Source: an uncultured Caulobacteraceae bacterium
GTDB lineage: Bacteria > Pseudomonadota > Alphaproteobacteria > Caulobacterales > Caulobacteraceae
DNA length: 6,718 nt
Reading direction: 5' to 3'
Assembly (NCBI GenBank): GCA_937910255.1
Contig: CALEOQ010000095.1
Span: 1-6,718 of the forward strand
Part shown: positions 5,843 through 6,718 of the stretch, piece by piece
Layout of the letters: each line of letters starts with the position of its first letter
Position numbering within the stretch: the first letter of the stretch is position 1
The notes under the pieces: model-generated
The model's input: the letters and a program-made list of their open reading frames with translations, nothing else
Told to the model about the DNA's origin: nothing
Database searches by the model: none
Program-made: the position numbers and the translations under genes

Positions 5843-5968
5843 ATGAGAATGTTCAAGCCGGGCCTGGTTGCGGTCGTCCTCGCCGTCCTGACGGCCGGAT
5901 GTAACCAGACGCCGGCCGATCCGGCCCCGCCGCCGCCGCAGACGCCGGTCGCCGCGGACGCCGCATAG
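5843..5968 (+). CDS. Predicted 41-residue lipoprotein
   Basis: This very small gene encodes M-R-M-F-K-P, a hydrophobic segment GLVAVVLAVL (7-16), then T17-A18-G19-C20, an acceptable lipobox in which -3 is Thr instead of the usual Leu. The mature peptide would be only 22 residues, rich in Pro and Ala, with four consecutive prolines and an Asn at +2, predicting an outer-membrane anchor. It ends in TAG. GGGGTGAG lies just upstream; the ATG at 5849 (residue 3) has better spacing to it and would give a 39-residue form. The gene is divergent from the MaoC gene and convergent with the HAD gene, nine bases apart. No family was recognised. It resembles the tiny unclassified lipoproteins common in Caulobacterales. 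LspA encoded in this window would process it. Expression is not proven. Confidence 0.68.
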   Translation: MRMFKPGLVAVVLAVLTAGCNQTPADPAPPPPQTPVAADAA

Positions 5969-5977
5969 CGGCGCAAC

Positions 5978-6718
5978 CTACCAGGCCAGGTCGGCCATGG
6001 CGAAGCGGGCGTGGGCGCCCTCCTGGCGGAGCAGGGCCTCGACGGCCGCGGCGTCCAGGCCCTCGGGCGTGATCGTCTCGGCCCCGTGGATGCCGGCGGC
6101 GATGAACAGGACGTCGAGGCCTTGGGCGTTGGCGCCCTTGACGTCGGTGGCCACCCCGTCGCCGATGCACAGCATCCGCGCGCGCGCCACCGGGCCGCCG
6201 GTCAGGCGCTCGGCCTGCGCCACACAGAGATCATAGATCGGCGCGTGCGGCTTGCCGGCCATCACCACCTTGCCGCCCAGGGTCTCGTAGAGCTGGGCGA
6301 GCGCGCCGCCGCAATAGATCAGCCGGTCACCGCGCTGAACCACGATGTCAGGGTTGGCGCAGACCATCTCCAGGCCGCGGGCCGCGGCGCCTTCGAACCG
6401 GTCCCTATAGTCCTCGGGGCCTTCGGTCTCGTCGTCGATCGGCCCGGTGCAGGCGATGAAGGCGGCCTTGTCGAGGCTCTCGAAGGACAGGCCCAGGCCC
6501 GAATAGAGCGGCGCGTCGCGATCAGGACCAAGGCGCCAGGCGGGACCAGGCGCGCGTTCGGCCAGCAGCAGGCGGGTGGCGTCGCCGGAGGTGACGAAGG
6601 CCGACCAGGCCTCGCGCGGCACGCCCAGGGCGTCCAGCTGGGCCACCACATCGGCCGAGGGACGCGGCGAATTGGAGATCAGGATCACCGGCCCGCGCTC
6701 GGCCCGCCAGCGGGCCAG
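5978..6718 (-). CDS. HAD superfamily class IIA hydrolase (TIGR01459-like), N-terminus outside window
   Basis: The visible 246 residues run to the stop TAG at 5978; the frame is open through the right edge, so the gene begins beyond it. A GTG at 6688 is an internal valine codon (ERGPVILISNSPRPS), not a start. HAD motif II is I14-S15-N16 in VILISNSPRPS. Motif III is K156 in VVMAGKPHAP. Motif IV is GDGVATD at 186-192, followed by VKGANAQGLDVLFIAAGIHG. The cap region between motifs II and III includes IYCGGALAQLYETLGG, as in NagD-like class IIA proteins. Motif I (DxDG) must lie in the missing part. The pattern matches the uncharacterised alphaproteobacterial TIGR01459 group, presumed phosphatases acting on small cytoplasmic metabolites; the substrate is unknown. 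It points the same way as the MaoC gene, but 256 bases and the opposing small lipoprotein gene lie between them. Confidence 0.9.
   Translation of the reverse strand: MARWRAERGPVILISNSPRPSADVVAQLDALGVPREAWSAFVTSGDATRLLLAERAPGPAWRLGPDRDAPLYSGLGLSFESLDKAAFIACTGPIDDETEGPEDYRDRFEGAAARGLEMVCANPDIVVQRGDRLIYCGGALAQLYETLGGKVVMAGKPHAPIYDLCVAQAERLTGGPVARARMLCIGDGVATDVKGANAQGLDVLFIAAGIHGAETITPEGLDAAAVEALLRQEGAHARFAMADLAW

Noticed and set aside
5853..6170. A minus-strand 105-codon frame overlapping the small lipoprotein and the HAD gene
   Set aside because: It is extremely Arg/Gly/Pro-rich and overlaps the well-supported HAD C-terminus in another frame.
6686..6688. GTG as the start of the HAD hydrolase
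   Set aside because: It encodes the Val of the motif II strand, and the frame continues in family-like sequence (ARWRAERGP) to the window edge.
1..6718. Insertion sequences, CRISPR arrays, tRNA or rRNA genes, phage or defence systems
   Set aside because: No transposase or defence-type protein, spaced direct repeats or RNA-gene signatures were seen; apart from the adapter, this is an ordinary housekeeping region.

Overview
The window is GC-rich bacterial DNA, most likely from an alphaproteobacterium of the Caulobacterales (Caulobacter/Phenylobacterium type). This is inferred from the gene order (HAD class IIA hydrolase, MaoC dehydratase, ribF, ileS, lspA, DUF3035 lipoprotein), from protein-level resemblance, and from strong G/C preference at third codon positions. 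No database search was possible, so genus is not claimed.

Layout. Bases 1-115 are not genomic: they are an Illumina P7/index/read-2 adapter (52-115) preceded by a homopolymer run and an unexplained 35-base tail, so the left edge is a contig end assembled from untrimmed read-through. Genomic sequence starts at 116. On the minus strand, read from right to left, come: a HAD class IIA phosphatase-like gene entering from the right edge (5978-6718, 5' end missing); a MaoC-type hydratase (5299-5721, TTG start); ribF (4362-5297), one base after the MaoC stop; ileS (1220-4165); lspA (657-1154, GTG start); and a DUF3035/BamF-type lipoprotein cut by the adapter junction (116-579). The only plus-strand gene is a 41-residue lipoprotein (5843-5968), between the MaoC and HAD genes and convergent with the HAD gene.

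How the genes relate. RibF makes FMN and FAD, IleRS charges tRNA-Ile, and LspA cleaves prolipoprotein signal peptides. The flanking DUF3035 lipoprotein and the 41-residue lipoprotein are both predicted LspA substrates. MaoC and ribF look translationally coupled; ileS, lspA and the lipoprotein gene are spaced closely enough (65 and 77 bases) to be one transcript. No gene-free stretch exceeds 300 bases. The four intergenic regions carry inverted repeats of uncertain role. No rho-independent terminator with a T-run was seen.

No novel system is present as far as I can tell. The points most worth attention are the adapter contamination (which creates false proteins), the loss of the C-terminal zinc cysteines in IleRS, the unlisted mini-lipoprotein, and the structured intergenic segments.
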